Source: a virus. From it: 28,188 nucleotides of DNA. How positions within the stretch are numbered: the first letter of the stretch is position 1; the number at the start of each line of letters is the position of its first letter. Both the position numbers and the translations under genes were made by a program. This document shows positions 14,212 to 21,010 of the stretch, one piece after another. The stretch spans positions 1 through 28,188 of IMG/VR virus record IMGVR_UViG_3300047497_000143; one strand, given 5' to 3'. The notes below the pieces were generated by a model. That model was not told the DNA's origin, searched no databases, and worked only from the letters and a program-made list of their open reading frames with translations.

Positions 14212-14261
14212 CTGCCCTCCGAAGGCAGAGGCCGATGGTTCGAATCCATTCGGGTCCGCCA
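14212..14261 (+). other. 3' half of tRNA-Arg(CCG): prophage attachment site
   Basis: This reads as the second half of a tRNA. The anticodon stem CTGCC/GGCAG (14212-14216, 14224-14228) encloses loop CTCCGAA with anticodon CCG. Next come a 5-nt variable region, the T stem GATGG/CCATT with loop TTCGAAT (14234-14250), the acceptor strand CGGGTCC (14251-14257), a discriminator G and an encoded CCA (14259-14261). No D arm or matching GGACCCG 5' acceptor strand lies upstream; the integrase terminator does instead. It is therefore the displaced 3' fragment left by integration of element 1. The rebuilt intact tRNA should lie at the other end, left of the window. Confidence 0.85.
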
Positions 14262-14411
14262 GTATGCGGCCTAAGACATTGAAAATGTGCCGGATTTTCT
14301 CGCCGGATCTGTTTGGCCCACACTCGGGCCGACATCCGAAATCGTCCGCTTTTCGCACCTAGAGGCGTGCTAGCCTCACAACAACGTGTTCGGTAGGGGC
14401 ACATACCGCCG

Positions 14412-14612
14412 TTACGGCATCTGCTGCAAAGTGGTGTGCGCGTTCGGCTCGACTACGATCACAGGCACGAAGGTCTTTAGCTTGGCAGGCTGGTAGGTCG
14501 GTTGGAACCAGTCGTCACCGTTCGCTGCGTTCTTCGATGTGCACCCGGCGACGCCTAGCACCGCAATTAGGAGCGCCACCAGCGAACAAGCCTTCTGAAG
14601 TCGGTGTGGCAT
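14412..14612 (-). CDS. Small lipoprotein
   Basis: A 66-residue protein with a standard lipoprotein signal: a basic start (MPHRLQK), a hydrophobic stretch (SLVALLIAVLG) and the lipobox VAGC with the lipidation Cys at 25. The mature part is about 40 residues. I use the ATG at 14612; a GTG at 14663 would add an atypical extension. Its location just beyond the attachment site suggests a host or junction gene. Function unknown. Confidence 0.6.
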   Translation of the reverse strand: MPHRLQKACSLVALLIAVLGVAGCTSKNAANGDDWFQPTYQPAKLKTFVPVIVVEPNAHTTLQQMP

Positions 14613-14716
14613 CTGTGCCGCCTGTCTGTTGCGGCCTCTATGCGCCGTTGAGACGACGGACACCAGAAATCCGCTCCACGCTTGTTCTCCCCATGTTCTC
14701 GCCCTAGCCTGCGGGC

Positions 14717-14950
14717 ATGCCCGATGAACGCCCCTTCACTCCCGCCGATCCCGCCGACCTAGAGCAGGCCCTCGCCCACGCTCTCCAATACGACGGGCGG
14801 AAGCGGTTCAAGGTGTCGGGGGAGATGATGGATAAGATCACGGCGGCCCACCTGGTGGAGTGCCTAAGGCAGTCTGGGTATGTCGTTATGAAGAAGCCGC
14901 CCGCGCGACCACACAGCTACAGCCCTGGCAAGGATCGCGGTGGCGAGTAG
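14717..14950 (+). CDS. Conserved small hypothetical protein
   Basis: A 77-residue protein, RPFTPADPADLEQALAHALQYDGRKRF then MMDKITAAHLVECLRQSGYVVMKKPP. This pattern looks like a family of short alphaproteobacterial accessory proteins that I associate by memory with prophage margins, without a known role. The two helical blocks around a basic GRKRF centre could bind nucleic acid; this is conjecture. It stands alone on the plus strand. Confidence 0.6.
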   Translation: MPDERPFTPADPADLEQALAHALQYDGRKRFKVSGEMMDKITAAHLVECLRQSGYVVMKKPPARPHSYSPGKDRGGE

Positions 14951-15000
14951 CATCCCCTCCTTCGGGCCCGAACGAGACTGAGCGCCGGGGACAAATTAGA

Positions 15001-15744
15001 TCAGTTGTCTTCAAACACCTCGATAATATTATGCGCTTTGTTGCAGAACATGCGAAGGGCATCGAAGATCGGAACTGTGCCGAAATGTTCTTCTTCGGCA
15101 AAGGTGATGTGTAGTGAGGCGTCGAAGACGTATTCCGGGCAATCCTTGGCAATTAAAGCAACAACTGTTCCGCCCTCATCGTCAACGCTCCAGTTGGCAA
15201 CAGTGCTTACGTCGCCATTCGCAAACGCGATTTGGGGGAACTGCACAGCGAGCGGTTTCGGCCGCACACCCAGTAGCCGCCGATGTTTCCGCATAATATC
15301 GAGGCGATGAAGGGAGCAAAGGATTGGGTCTCCACCCTCGTAAGGCTGCAAATCTTCAAGGATAACACGGTATTCGTCGCTCAATGACGCCATAAACCTA
15401 CCTACGCGAGTGTTGTGGCTTGTAAGGTCGGTGGCGACGTTTACGAATGGAAATTGCGCTAATCGAGCATCTGTCACGCCGCAGCGGACGGCCAATGCAC
15501 TTGCCAGAATATCTAGAGAGCTACGTATCGTGTTAATGTAGGCGCCTACCTCGACACTGAACCTCAAAGGCAACTCAACTTTCGTTCCGACAATAAGAAC
15601 ATTGCAGTCAGACCTTGGCCCAGCGTTGCGGACTTCGATCAACTTGTTTGCACGAAGCCATTCGTCTGCGCGTCCGATGAGTTCCGGTATTTGCTCCCGC
15701 GCCCACTCAAGCGACGCGTAAGCGTGCTGAAGGTCGTCACGCAC
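15001..15744 (-). CDS. Conserved hypothetical with RSxLD and KHR motifs (HEPN-like candidate)
   Basis: A 247-residue protein starting GTG at 15744 with GGAG upstream. It has an all-helical first part with INTIRSSLDILASALA (about 69-84), FPFVN, then LQPYEGGDPILCSLHRLDIMRKHRRLL (about 132-158) and a beta-rich C-terminus. The order NxxRSxLD, FP, LQPYxGG, LHxLDxxxKHR is a pattern I recall from uncharacterised bacterial proteins in accessory islands. R-x4 helices of this type resemble HEPN folds, but I cannot confirm a catalytic RxxxxH: RKHRR is the only similar spot. It lies 30 bp downstream of an HNH-nuclease gene, suggesting a two-gene unit. Confidence 0.65.
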   Translation of the reverse strand: MRDDLQHAYASLEWAREQIPELIGRADEWLRANKLIEVRNAGPRSDCNVLIVGTKVELPLRFSVEVGAYINTIRSSLDILASALAVRCGVTDARLAQFPFVNVATDLTSHNTRVGRFMASLSDEYRVILEDLQPYEGGDPILCSLHRLDIMRKHRRLLGVRPKPLAVQFPQIAFANGDVSTVANWSVDDEGGTVVALIAKDCPEYVFDASLHITFAEEEHFGTVPIFDALRMFCNKAHNIIEVFEDN

Positions 15745-15774
15745 AGCTCAATCTCCAATGATTGACCGATAAGT

Positions 15775-16530
15775 TCAATCTAATACCGCTGTTAAATCCG
15801 GCCTCAGCTTGTATTTTGAGGGCGCGAAGCGAAGATGTCGAGCGATCGGGATACGAGGATCGTCCGATAGCGGAATGTGCACGACGAAATTCCGGCATGC
15901 TACCACACACCTTCCATCTTCAACCTTGAATGAGAAGGGATTTGCCCAAATGCGGGCGTTGGGGTTTGTTATCGGAAGGCTTCCGCCGAGGATCATCTGA
16001 CTCATGACCGGCATCTGGGGATGGAATTTGAATGGATTGAAGAATTGCTGCCGCATAAGTAATCCGCTTTGCGTTACGACCACGCGATAGCCATATTCTG
16101 AGACTAAGGCTAGGTAAGCGACGGCCAGCCCCGCTATGATATTGAGTTGGCTGACAGAGCCTGGTCCAAAAGCCTTCGCGGTCGTTAGGTCTCGAATTGC
16201 CCTATCATAGTGACGGCCCTTCCAGCTGTTACAGCCGCTGCCGTGAATCTGGTTTCCTTTGTATTTCAGCGGGGCTTTACAAAGTAAGAGATTTCCGGCT
16301 CTGACATTCTTTGGTGTCGAGGGGTCTGCACGCACAATAGCCGGATCTTCCCTTAATGACTGCTGCGGGATTAGATGTTCTAAGTCAAAATCCTGCTGGC
16401 TCAGCCTTCGGCCGCACGCGCAGCACATTAATAGTCCCGATTGTTCCTCTTGCGGCGCGAAAGCCAGGAAGTCCGCGCGCATCTTGTGCCAAAGCTTCTC
16501 TCGAATAGAGGCTTCAGAAACTTCGCTCAT
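15775..16530 (-). CDS. HNH-family endonuclease
   Basis: A 251-residue protein with a zinc-framed HNH core in its first half: CCACGRRL, then DFDLEHLIPQQ (catalytic-type His in LEH), NVRAGNLLLCK, and GCNSWKGRHYDRA. The Cys pairs (CxxC early, then C...GC) would hold structural zinc. The C-terminal half is a separate domain of unknown type ending KYKLRPDLTAVLD. The ATG at 16530 is used; a GTG at 16545 is an alternative and neither has a clear ribosome binding site. It is followed 30 bp later by the RSxLD hypothetical. Base composition is lower in GC than the prophage, suggesting separate acquisition. A defence role is inferred from the nuclease type and location. Confidence 0.75.
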   Translation of the reverse strand: MSEVSEASIREKLWHKMRADFLAFAPQEEQSGLLMCCACGRRLSQQDFDLEHLIPQQSLREDPAIVRADPSTPKNVRAGNLLLCKAPLKYKGNQIHGSGCNSWKGRHYDRAIRDLTTAKAFGPGSVSQLNIIAGLAVAYLALVSEYGYRVVVTQSGLLMRQQFFNPFKFHPQMPVMSQMILGGSLPITNPNARIWANPFSFKVEDGRCVVACRNFVVHIPLSDDPRIPIARHLRFAPSKYKLRPDLTAVLD

Positions 16531-16615
16531 ACCGAAGCCAGGCACTTAGGCGGTTGCCTAGTCACTGGAACGCAGTCGCCTGTTCTTGATCATCGGAACA
16601 GCATGTTAATCCCTG

Positions 16616-16888
16616 TCAAAGGCTAACTGTGATGCTGGGTTGCGCAATATAATTCTCTATAGCCTCATCCGTGCCAAGGATTGCCACCGTCGATTGCCAC
16701 GGACGCCCCTCCATGTCGGTTGAGGTTTCCTGCCCAATGTGAAGAATGTAGTAGCCGTGAACTGAGATGTAATGGTTAAGGCAACCATTGAAATCTCTCG
16801 TTCCATCCATCGGAAAATTGCAATGCTCACATCCTCGCAGGACGTCCGAGGATATTCGAGCAGTGTGCAGCGTGCTCTTGAAGTTCAT
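16616..16888 (-). CDS. Small C2H2-like zinc-finger protein
   Basis: A 90-residue protein with C-x2-C (CEHC, about 20-23), then about 14 residues and H-x4-H (NHYISVHGY), the spacing of a classical C2H2 finger, followed by YYILHIGQET and a beta-rich end (STVAILG). GAGGA lies just before the ATG at 16888, fixing this start over the upstream TTG. Similar short bacterial proteins with an LHIGQET segment exist to my recollection, without known function. DNA binding is possible but unproved. Confidence 0.62.
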   Translation of the reverse strand: MNFKSTLHTARISSDVLRGCEHCNFPMDGTRDFNGCLNHYISVHGYYILHIGQETSTDMEGRPWQSTVAILGTDEAIENYIAQPSITVSL

Positions 16889-16979
16889 AAGTTCCTCTAA
16901 CCTCAAAATTTTTTGTATTCGTCTGTAGTACCGGAGACTTCTTTACCGAGTTCCTTGCTAAATCTCTGCGCCCGCCAAT

Positions 16980-17180
16980 CTAAGTAATCGATGCGGCCTT
17001 CCGCGCTATATATGTGTGGCAAAGCTCCAGGATGGCCCCCCGACCGTCGGTCCCCTCGGGGATCAGATGGATTATGGCCTCAGACATCGCCTCACACACC
17101 TTCTGGTAGGAATTGCCATCGGCAACGCGAGCCTTTGCCCAGCCAAGCGCGGCCTGAGCCAACGCAGCTTCATTGCTCAT
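16980..17180 (-). CDS. Small helical hypothetical protein
   Basis: A 66-residue, Ala-rich helical protein (MSNEAALAQAALGWAKARVADG ... AILELCHTYIARKAASIT). It lies between the zinc-finger gene and the XRE regulator on the same strand. No motif is recognised. Confidence 0.45.
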   Translation of the reverse strand: MSNEAALAQAALGWAKARVADGNSYQKVCEAMSEAIIHLIPEGTDGRGAILELCHTYIARKAASIT

Positions 17181-17237
17181 TTCAAATTAATCCCAAAATG
17201 ATTTCAAGCACGTCATCATACTGCGGGTTGAGCAAGC

Positions 17238-17471
17238 TTAAAAGCTTCTGTTTCGTAACCTTGCCCCCGCTCCGCCCCCGTTTTCAGGAATGAACTGCAC
17301 GCCAGCGGCCTCCAAGGCAGCGCGCAGTGACGCTACAGTCGTCGCGTAGGGCGCGCGACTTCCCCCCTCAAAGTCCGCTATCGTCTTACGTGCGACGGAT
17401 GCCGCCCGTTCAAGATCTGTCTGGGACCAATCAAGAAGGGCGCGAGCGGCGCGGCATTGCGAGGGCGTCAT
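17238..17471 (-). CDS. XRE-family helix-turn-helix regulator
   Basis: A 77-residue single-domain regulator: MTPSQCRAARALLDWSQTDL, ARKTIADFEGGSR, LRAALEAAGVQFIPENGGG. This is a common alphaproteobacterial XRE type in which the HTH fills residues 1-60 and an ENGGG tail follows. It is divergent from the rightward small-gene operon at 17587. Two copies of TTACTCATTTTG lie in the intervening 115 bp, one near its own start and one over a candidate rightward promoter, so it probably represses both directions. Confidence 0.82.
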   Translation of the reverse strand: MTPSQCRAARALLDWSQTDLERAASVARKTIADFEGGSRAPYATTVASLRAALEAAGVQFIPENGGGAGARLRNRSF

Positions 17472-17480
17472 CGTCCTAGG

Positions 17481-17528
17481 TTACTCATTTTGCGTTGACT
17501 AAGCTAGAGGCCGCGCTTACTCATTTTG
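17481..17528. promoter_or_regulatory. Duplicated operator TTACTCATTTTG and rightward promoter
   Basis: Exact 12-bp direct repeats at 17481-17492 and 17517-17528, 36 bp apart. Between them TTGACT (17495-17500) with a 17-bp spacer to TACTCA (17518-17523) could be a rightward promoter whose -10 lies in the second copy. The first copy lies 10 bp from the XRE start codon. Likely binding sites for that regulator. Confidence 0.6.
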
Positions 17529-17586
17529 AGCAGCCGAGCGGGTGCTGGAACACTCCGCCCGGCCTAACCTCAGGATGGAGTGAGCC

Positions 17587-17883
17587 ATGCCTAAAGCTGG
17601 AAGTGTGTCTACCACGAGGCGCCGCGTCGCGCCTGCCGAACGTTCGCAAGCGATAGCAATAGCTACCATTGCGCGTCCAAAACTCACGATTGTTTCGAGC
17701 CGGAAGACTCGCGATGGATCTAGGGAGGCTTGTCTTCAGGGCGTCGCACGGCTGATGCGGCAGTATGAAGCCAATCCTGTCGGGATGGAGTGGATTGCGC
17801 TCGTGCTAGTCATGCACACGGCGGAAGCCCGATCCGAGCGCCTGCACGAACTGGACGCCCGCAAGCGGGTGGTGCTGGCATGA
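17587..17883 (+). CDS. Hypothetical protein, first of a rightward operon
   Basis: A 98-residue protein, basic and Ser/Thr/Arg-rich at the start (GSVSTTRRRVAPAERSQAIAIATIARPKL), helical at the end (ARLMRQYEANPVGMEWIALVLVMHTAEARSERLHELDARK). Its stop overlaps the next start (ATGA), beginning a chain of coupled genes. Family unknown. Confidence 0.6.
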   Translation: MPKAGSVSTTRRRVAPAERSQAIAIATIARPKLTIVSSRKTRDGSREACLQGVARLMRQYEANPVGMEWIALVLVMHTAEARSERLHELDARKRVVLA

Positions 17884-18629
17884 CCCGCCCGACCCGCCGC
17901 GCCGTTCTGACCGGCGCCAGCCTCTCCCTGATCGCCGGGCCTGCCGTGGTCGCCAGCGCGGCCAGCATGTCCAGCAACCCGGACGCGGCGCTGTTGGCTG
18001 CGTGTGCAGCCTTCCATGCCGCTGAACACGCAACAAACAACAGAGGCGATATCTCCGACGATGAAGGAGATATTCTCTGTCTTGCGTATCATGACGCGTT
18101 GTCGGTCGTGGAGGACATGGAGCCGCAAACCCCTCAAGGCGTCGCCGCGAAGGCTCTTGTGGCCCACAACGCGCTCCTGGCAGGCGTGAGCGGCCTCGTT
18201 GGTGTCCCATGGCGTGACCAAGCCGATCTCTTCGAACGGGTTTCCATCGACGTTCTAGCCCTAGTTGCGAGCGCCCACATTCCGGCCGCCGTCTCCTTCC
18301 ACGATCCGGCAGACGTGGCCGTGCAAGCTGCGTGCGCCAGGTTCTACGCCGTCAACGTCGAGCTGCGGCGCGTGGTGGCGGCGGCTAAAGGCCTGCGCAT
18401 CCACACGCCCGAATGCCAGGCGCAGGAAGACGCTGTGGCCGTCCTGAACGATCAGGTGGACGAGGCGGTCGATGCCGTGGCCGACGCACCACCGGCCTCG
18501 CTATGGGGCATGGCGCACAAGGCCAGGCTGTTGCTCGCCATGCCGCCAGAGATGGACGATACGACGCGCGCGAGGTTTGGCGAGGCGATCGCGCGTGACT
18601 TGCTGGTGCTGTCGGGAGAGGTGGCATGA
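17880..18629 (+). CDS. Helical protein with Tat-like leader
   Basis: A 249-residue protein. The start MTRPTRRAVLTGASLSLIAGPAVVASAA has the paired Arg, hydrophobic stretch and Ala-x-Ala-like cleavage region of a twin-arginine signal. The mature part shows two similar segments beginning DAALLAACAAFHAAEHA (about 38) and DVAVQAACARFYAVNVE (about 143), so it may be an internal duplication. Proteins of this sort recur in alphaproteobacterial phage regions as uncharacterised accessories, from memory. It overlaps both neighbours by 4 bp (ATGA). If exported folded, it would act in the periplasm; the role is unknown. Confidence 0.65.
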   Translation: MTRPTRRAVLTGASLSLIAGPAVVASAASMSSNPDAALLAACAAFHAAEHATNNRGDISDDEGDILCLAYHDALSVVEDMEPQTPQGVAAKALVAHNALLAGVSGLVGVPWRDQADLFERVSIDVLALVASAHIPAAVSFHDPADVAVQAACARFYAVNVELRRVVAAAKGLRIHTPECQAQEDAVAVLNDQVDEAVDAVADAPPASLWGMAHKARLLLAMPPEMDDTTRARFGEAIARDLLVLSGEVA

Positions 18630-18850
18630 ACCCCAAACCCCTGAGCATTCATAATCTGGAACAGGTGGGCTTTGAGATACAGGGTGTCGCACAGACCTTG
18701 CGCGCGTTTTGCACCTCTGAGCTGGCTGAGGGCCTTGAAATGTCCATGGACATGTTGGCGGAGAATGCGGCCCGTGCCGCTGCCGACATCGCTCGATTTG
18801 TTGAGGAACAAACAGTTGCTCGGCGGCTTGCTGGGCGAGGTGCGGCATGA
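18626..18850 (+). CDS. Small helical hypothetical protein
   Basis: A 74-residue, strongly helical acidic protein (GFEIQGVAQTLRAFCTSELAEGLEMSMDMLAENAARAAADIARFVEEQ). It is coupled to both neighbours through ATGA and TGATG-type overlaps. No family recognised. Confidence 0.6.
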   Translation: MNPKPLSIHNLEQVGFEIQGVAQTLRAFCTSELAEGLEMSMDMLAENAARAAADIARFVEEQTVARRLAGRGAA

Positions 18851-18972
18851 TGGGGCGCGGATTTCGCTGGCCGTCGCCTTCCTACGGTCCAGTTAAGCCC
18901 GAACCGCCGCTTCCGCCGTGGAAGCCTGTGATTCGCAAACCTCGGCCGCCCAAGGCGGGGACTGGGAAGTGA
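18847..18972 (+). CDS. Tiny proline-rich protein (41 aa)
   Basis: A 41-codon frame starting ATGATG at 18847 inside the previous stop. It is rich in Pro, Lys, Arg and Trp (SPSYGPVKPEPPLPPWKPVIRKPRPPK). The overlap chain on both sides is the main support. Similar Pro-rich peptides can bind membranes or protein partners; the function is unknown. Confidence 0.5.
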   Translation: MMGRGFRWPSPSYGPVKPEPPLPPWKPVIRKPRPPKAGTGK

Positions 18973-19037
18973 CACGGTGCGGGGCGCTGTTGATGGACGG
19001 CCGCCGCATCCACGTCAGATTTAGGCGACGACGGTAG
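18969..19037 (+). CDS. Possible 22-aa basic peptide
   Basis: A GTG start at 18969 overlaps the stop of the previous gene (GTGA), and the frame closes at 19035-19037 after MDGRRIHVRFRRRR. It ends 8 bp before a strong terminator stem. Supported only by position and overlap, so it may be noise. Confidence 0.3.
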   Translation: MTRCGALLMDGRRIHVRFRRRR

Positions 19038-19045
19038 GGGGGTGG

Positions 19046-19077
19046 AGGCCGGGGCTTAAATCCCGGCCTTTTCTTTG
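19046..19077 (+). terminator. Rho-independent terminator of the rightward operon
   Basis: AGGCCGGG at 19046-19053 pairs with CCCGGCCT at 19062-19069, followed by TTTTCTTTG. It closes the 17587-19037 operon, facing the end of the leftward tail-fibre gene. Confidence 0.85.
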
Positions 19078-19087
19078 TTGTGATTGC

Positions 19088-20497
19088 CTAAGCGTAGAAG
19101 CCGAGATTGGTCCCGCTTCCGGTCGTGCCCGCCACGCTACCGGGGAAGTAGCTGGTGCCGCCCCCCTGCGTGTTGATCCCCGCACCCAGCGAAACCGCGA
19201 AGCGCGTCCCCGTCGCTCCAGTCCCTGCGAAGGTCACAGCGCCCAGAAGGTTCGACCAATCGCCGCCGTTCGCCAGGCAGAAGGTGGTGAAGGCGGGCGT
19301 TCCGGCCGTGGTGATGGTGATGGAGCCGAACACGTTGATGGAGCCGCCGAGCACGCTTTGATAATGGTAGGTTGCGCCGCCGCTGATCGTATAGCTGCTG
19401 CCAAGCGTGATGACGCCGCCTGACGTGTAGATATGCGCGCCTGTTGTCGGGCCGAACACGATGCCGCTGTTGACGTTAATGTTGCCCCCACTGTTCGAGG
19501 ATATGCCGCCGGTCAAGGTGGCGTTGGAAACCCCGATATTGGCGCCCAGATAGTCCGCGATGTTCCCGGAAATTGTGGTGCTGCCGGAACCGGCGCCAAC
19601 AATCGCAATGGGCGAGGTTTGCCCCGTCGCCAGGCCGGTTACGCTCACTGCGCCCGAGTAAGTGCCCGCGCCTACGTTGATCGTCGCGCTGAAGCCGTTG
19701 AAGTCATAGGAATTGTAAAGCGCATTCATTGCCGCCTGAATTGTGGCGAAGGGCGAGGCCAGGGATCGCCCATTGTTCGCCGTGTCGTTGCCGTTGCCGG
19801 AAGACACATACAGTGTGAGGTTGGCCGTCAGTTTTTGGCGGAGCTGCGAAAGCTGCGCGAGAAGCAACGGGGAGCCAGGGGCGGGGGCGATGTTGGCCGC
19901 TGTGATCTGGGTTTGTCCGTTTGTCACTGAAACAACGTATAGCGGCGTCCACCCAGCCGTTGCGCCAGGAGTTGCCTGCGTGCCTGCGGCGGCGGGAGTT
20001 CCGGCAATGAGCTGCAAGGATGCGCGCTGAGTGATAAGCGTGTTCTGCGCGCCGCCGCTGTTCGATGGGCCAGAATAGGGCGCGGACGGGTTGGAAGCGT
20101 TATAGTAAGGCAGAACGATCGGGTTGCTGCCAACCTCCAGGAATTGGCATTCGATCAAATAGTTCTGCGAAAACCCTGCCGTGCTGGGGGGCGTGATCGC
20201 CAGCGTGGTTGCTGAGACGTTGATGCCCATTTTCATCAAGGGGTCGGCCGTGTCGGCGGGCAACGAGCCGTAGGGGTTTTGGTCAATGACGTTCATCGAG
20301 GCAATCATGCCCCGGTTGACGGTCACGGTCAGGTTCGGCGTGGGGCTGTTAGGAACGCAAGACAGGCCGTTCACAACCGTAGTGCTGCCAAACGTGGCTT
20401 CGGCCAGGTAGCCGATAGCGACCATGGCATCACGATTCGCATTCAGGACATCGGTGTCTAAAACCATCTGGCCGGGGTAGTTTACAGTCCTGTCCAC
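19088..20497 (-). CDS. Tail-fibre-like / beta-helix phage protein
   Basis: A 469-residue protein starting GTG at 20497 with GGAG 8 nt upstream. The N-terminal region (DRTVNYPGQMVLDTDVLNANRDAMVAIGYLAEATFG ... VVNGLSC) matches a recurrent prophage tail-fibre N-terminus as I recall it. The C-terminal 250 residues have the Gly/Ser/Thr/Asn repeats and short strands of a right-handed beta-helix (SSGNGNDTANNG, FATIQAAMNA, ATINVGAGTYSGAVSV, then alternating strands), as in fibres and polysaccharide-binding spikes. It would bind the host surface as part of a tail. It is the last gene of the leftward operon of element 2; no tail-assembly genes accompany it. Confidence 0.78.
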   Translation of the reverse strand: MDRTVNYPGQMVLDTDVLNANRDAMVAIGYLAEATFGSTTVVNGLSCVPNSPTPNLTVTVNRGMIASMNVIDQNPYGSLPADTADPLMKMGINVSATTLAITPPSTAGFSQNYLIECQFLEVGSNPIVLPYYNASNPSAPYSGPSNSGGAQNTLITQRASLQLIAGTPAAAGTQATPGATAGWTPLYVVSVTNGQTQITAANIAPAPGSPLLLAQLSQLRQKLTANLTLYVSSGNGNDTANNGRSLASPFATIQAAMNALYNSYDFNGFSATINVGAGTYSGAVSVTGLATGQTSPIAIVGAGSGSTTISGNIADYLGANIGVSNATLTGGISSNSGGNINVNSGIVFGPTTGAHIYTSGGVITLGSSYTISGGATYHYQSVLGGSINVFGSITITTAGTPAFTTFCLANGGDWSNLLGAVTFAGTGATGTRFAVSLGAGINTQGGGTSYFPGSVAGTTGSGTNLGFYA

Positions 20498-20499
20498 GC

Positions 20500-20805
20500 T
20501 TATTCTCCGCCTTGGCGTTGCTGGGTTGGGTTCTCTATCTGCGATGCCTGCACGGATGCGCCGCTGCCGTATTGAAAGTGCCCATAACCTGCCAGCGGGT
20601 TGCCGCTGAAAGTCGGGTGCGTAAAGGGTGCGGGCCGCGCCGCTTCGGATATAGCGACCGCCCGCTGTCGGTGTTTTTCCCGGACACTTGCCGACTTGCC
20701 CGGCGCGGCGACTGTCAAGCCGCGCTCCGTTGGCGCTGTGTTAAACAACGCGAAGTTTCCCTGCGGCGATCGCCGCCAGATTTTCCCGGAAAGCGGCGTC
20801 ATCAT
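20500..20805 (-). CDS. Hypothetical protein upstream of the fibre gene
   Basis: A 101-residue protein with a basic start (GKIWRRSPQGNFALF) and a Pro/Gln-rich end (NPLAGYGHFQYGSGASVQASQIENPTQQRQGGE). It overlaps the preceding gene by 65 bp and ends 2 bp before the fibre start. The end region is fibre-adaptor-like in composition, but no family is recognised. The start is uncertain (ATGATG at 20800-20805). Confidence 0.55.
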   Translation of the reverse strand: MMTPLSGKIWRRSPQGNFALFNTAPTERGLTVAAPGKSASVREKHRQRAVAISEAARPAPFTHPTFSGNPLAGYGHFQYGSGASVQASQIENPTQQRQGGE

Positions 20806-21010
20806 CGCGGGCAACCGTCCCCTGTGAAGTTTTGCCCTCCGCAAACTCCCGGATTCGCTTGGCGTCGTAGCTTTCCTCGCCGCGCAGAAGCAGGATCTTG
20901 CCAGTGCGGTCAGCTTCTTCCGTCAATTCGGCCACCCGACCAACAATTAGCCGGTCCTCTGGGGTGATGAAGACGAAACGCTCCGCCTCATTCTTCAGAA
21001 ACTCGCTCAT
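20741..21010 (-). CDS. Small acidic/basic hypothetical protein
   Basis: An 89-residue protein (MSEFLKNEAERFVFITPEDRLIVGRVAELTEEADRTGKILLLRGEESYDAKRIREFAEGK). The first part reads as an antiparallel strand-helix domain with charged patches. The ATG at 21010 overlaps the stop of the preceding gene (TAATG), indicating coupling. Function unknown. Confidence 0.6.
   Translation of the reverse strand: MSEFLKNEAERFVFITPEDRLIVGRVAELTEEADRTGKILLLRGEESYDAKRIREFAEGKTSQGTVARDDDAAFRENLAAIAAGKLRVV

Noticed and set aside
14177-14261. Complete tRNA gene
   Set aside because: There is no D arm and no 5' acceptor strand matching CGGGTCC; the upstream sequence is the integrase-linked hairpin.
14036-14404. Leftward frame reading GGPEWIRTIGLCLRRA
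   Set aside because: This is the well-known false translation of a tRNA 3' end and neighbouring int DNA, not a gene.
17206-17237. AAGCTT repeats near 17236 as an operator
   Set aside because: Two hexamers 2 bp apart near the end of the XRE gene; no relation to a promoter and likely chance.
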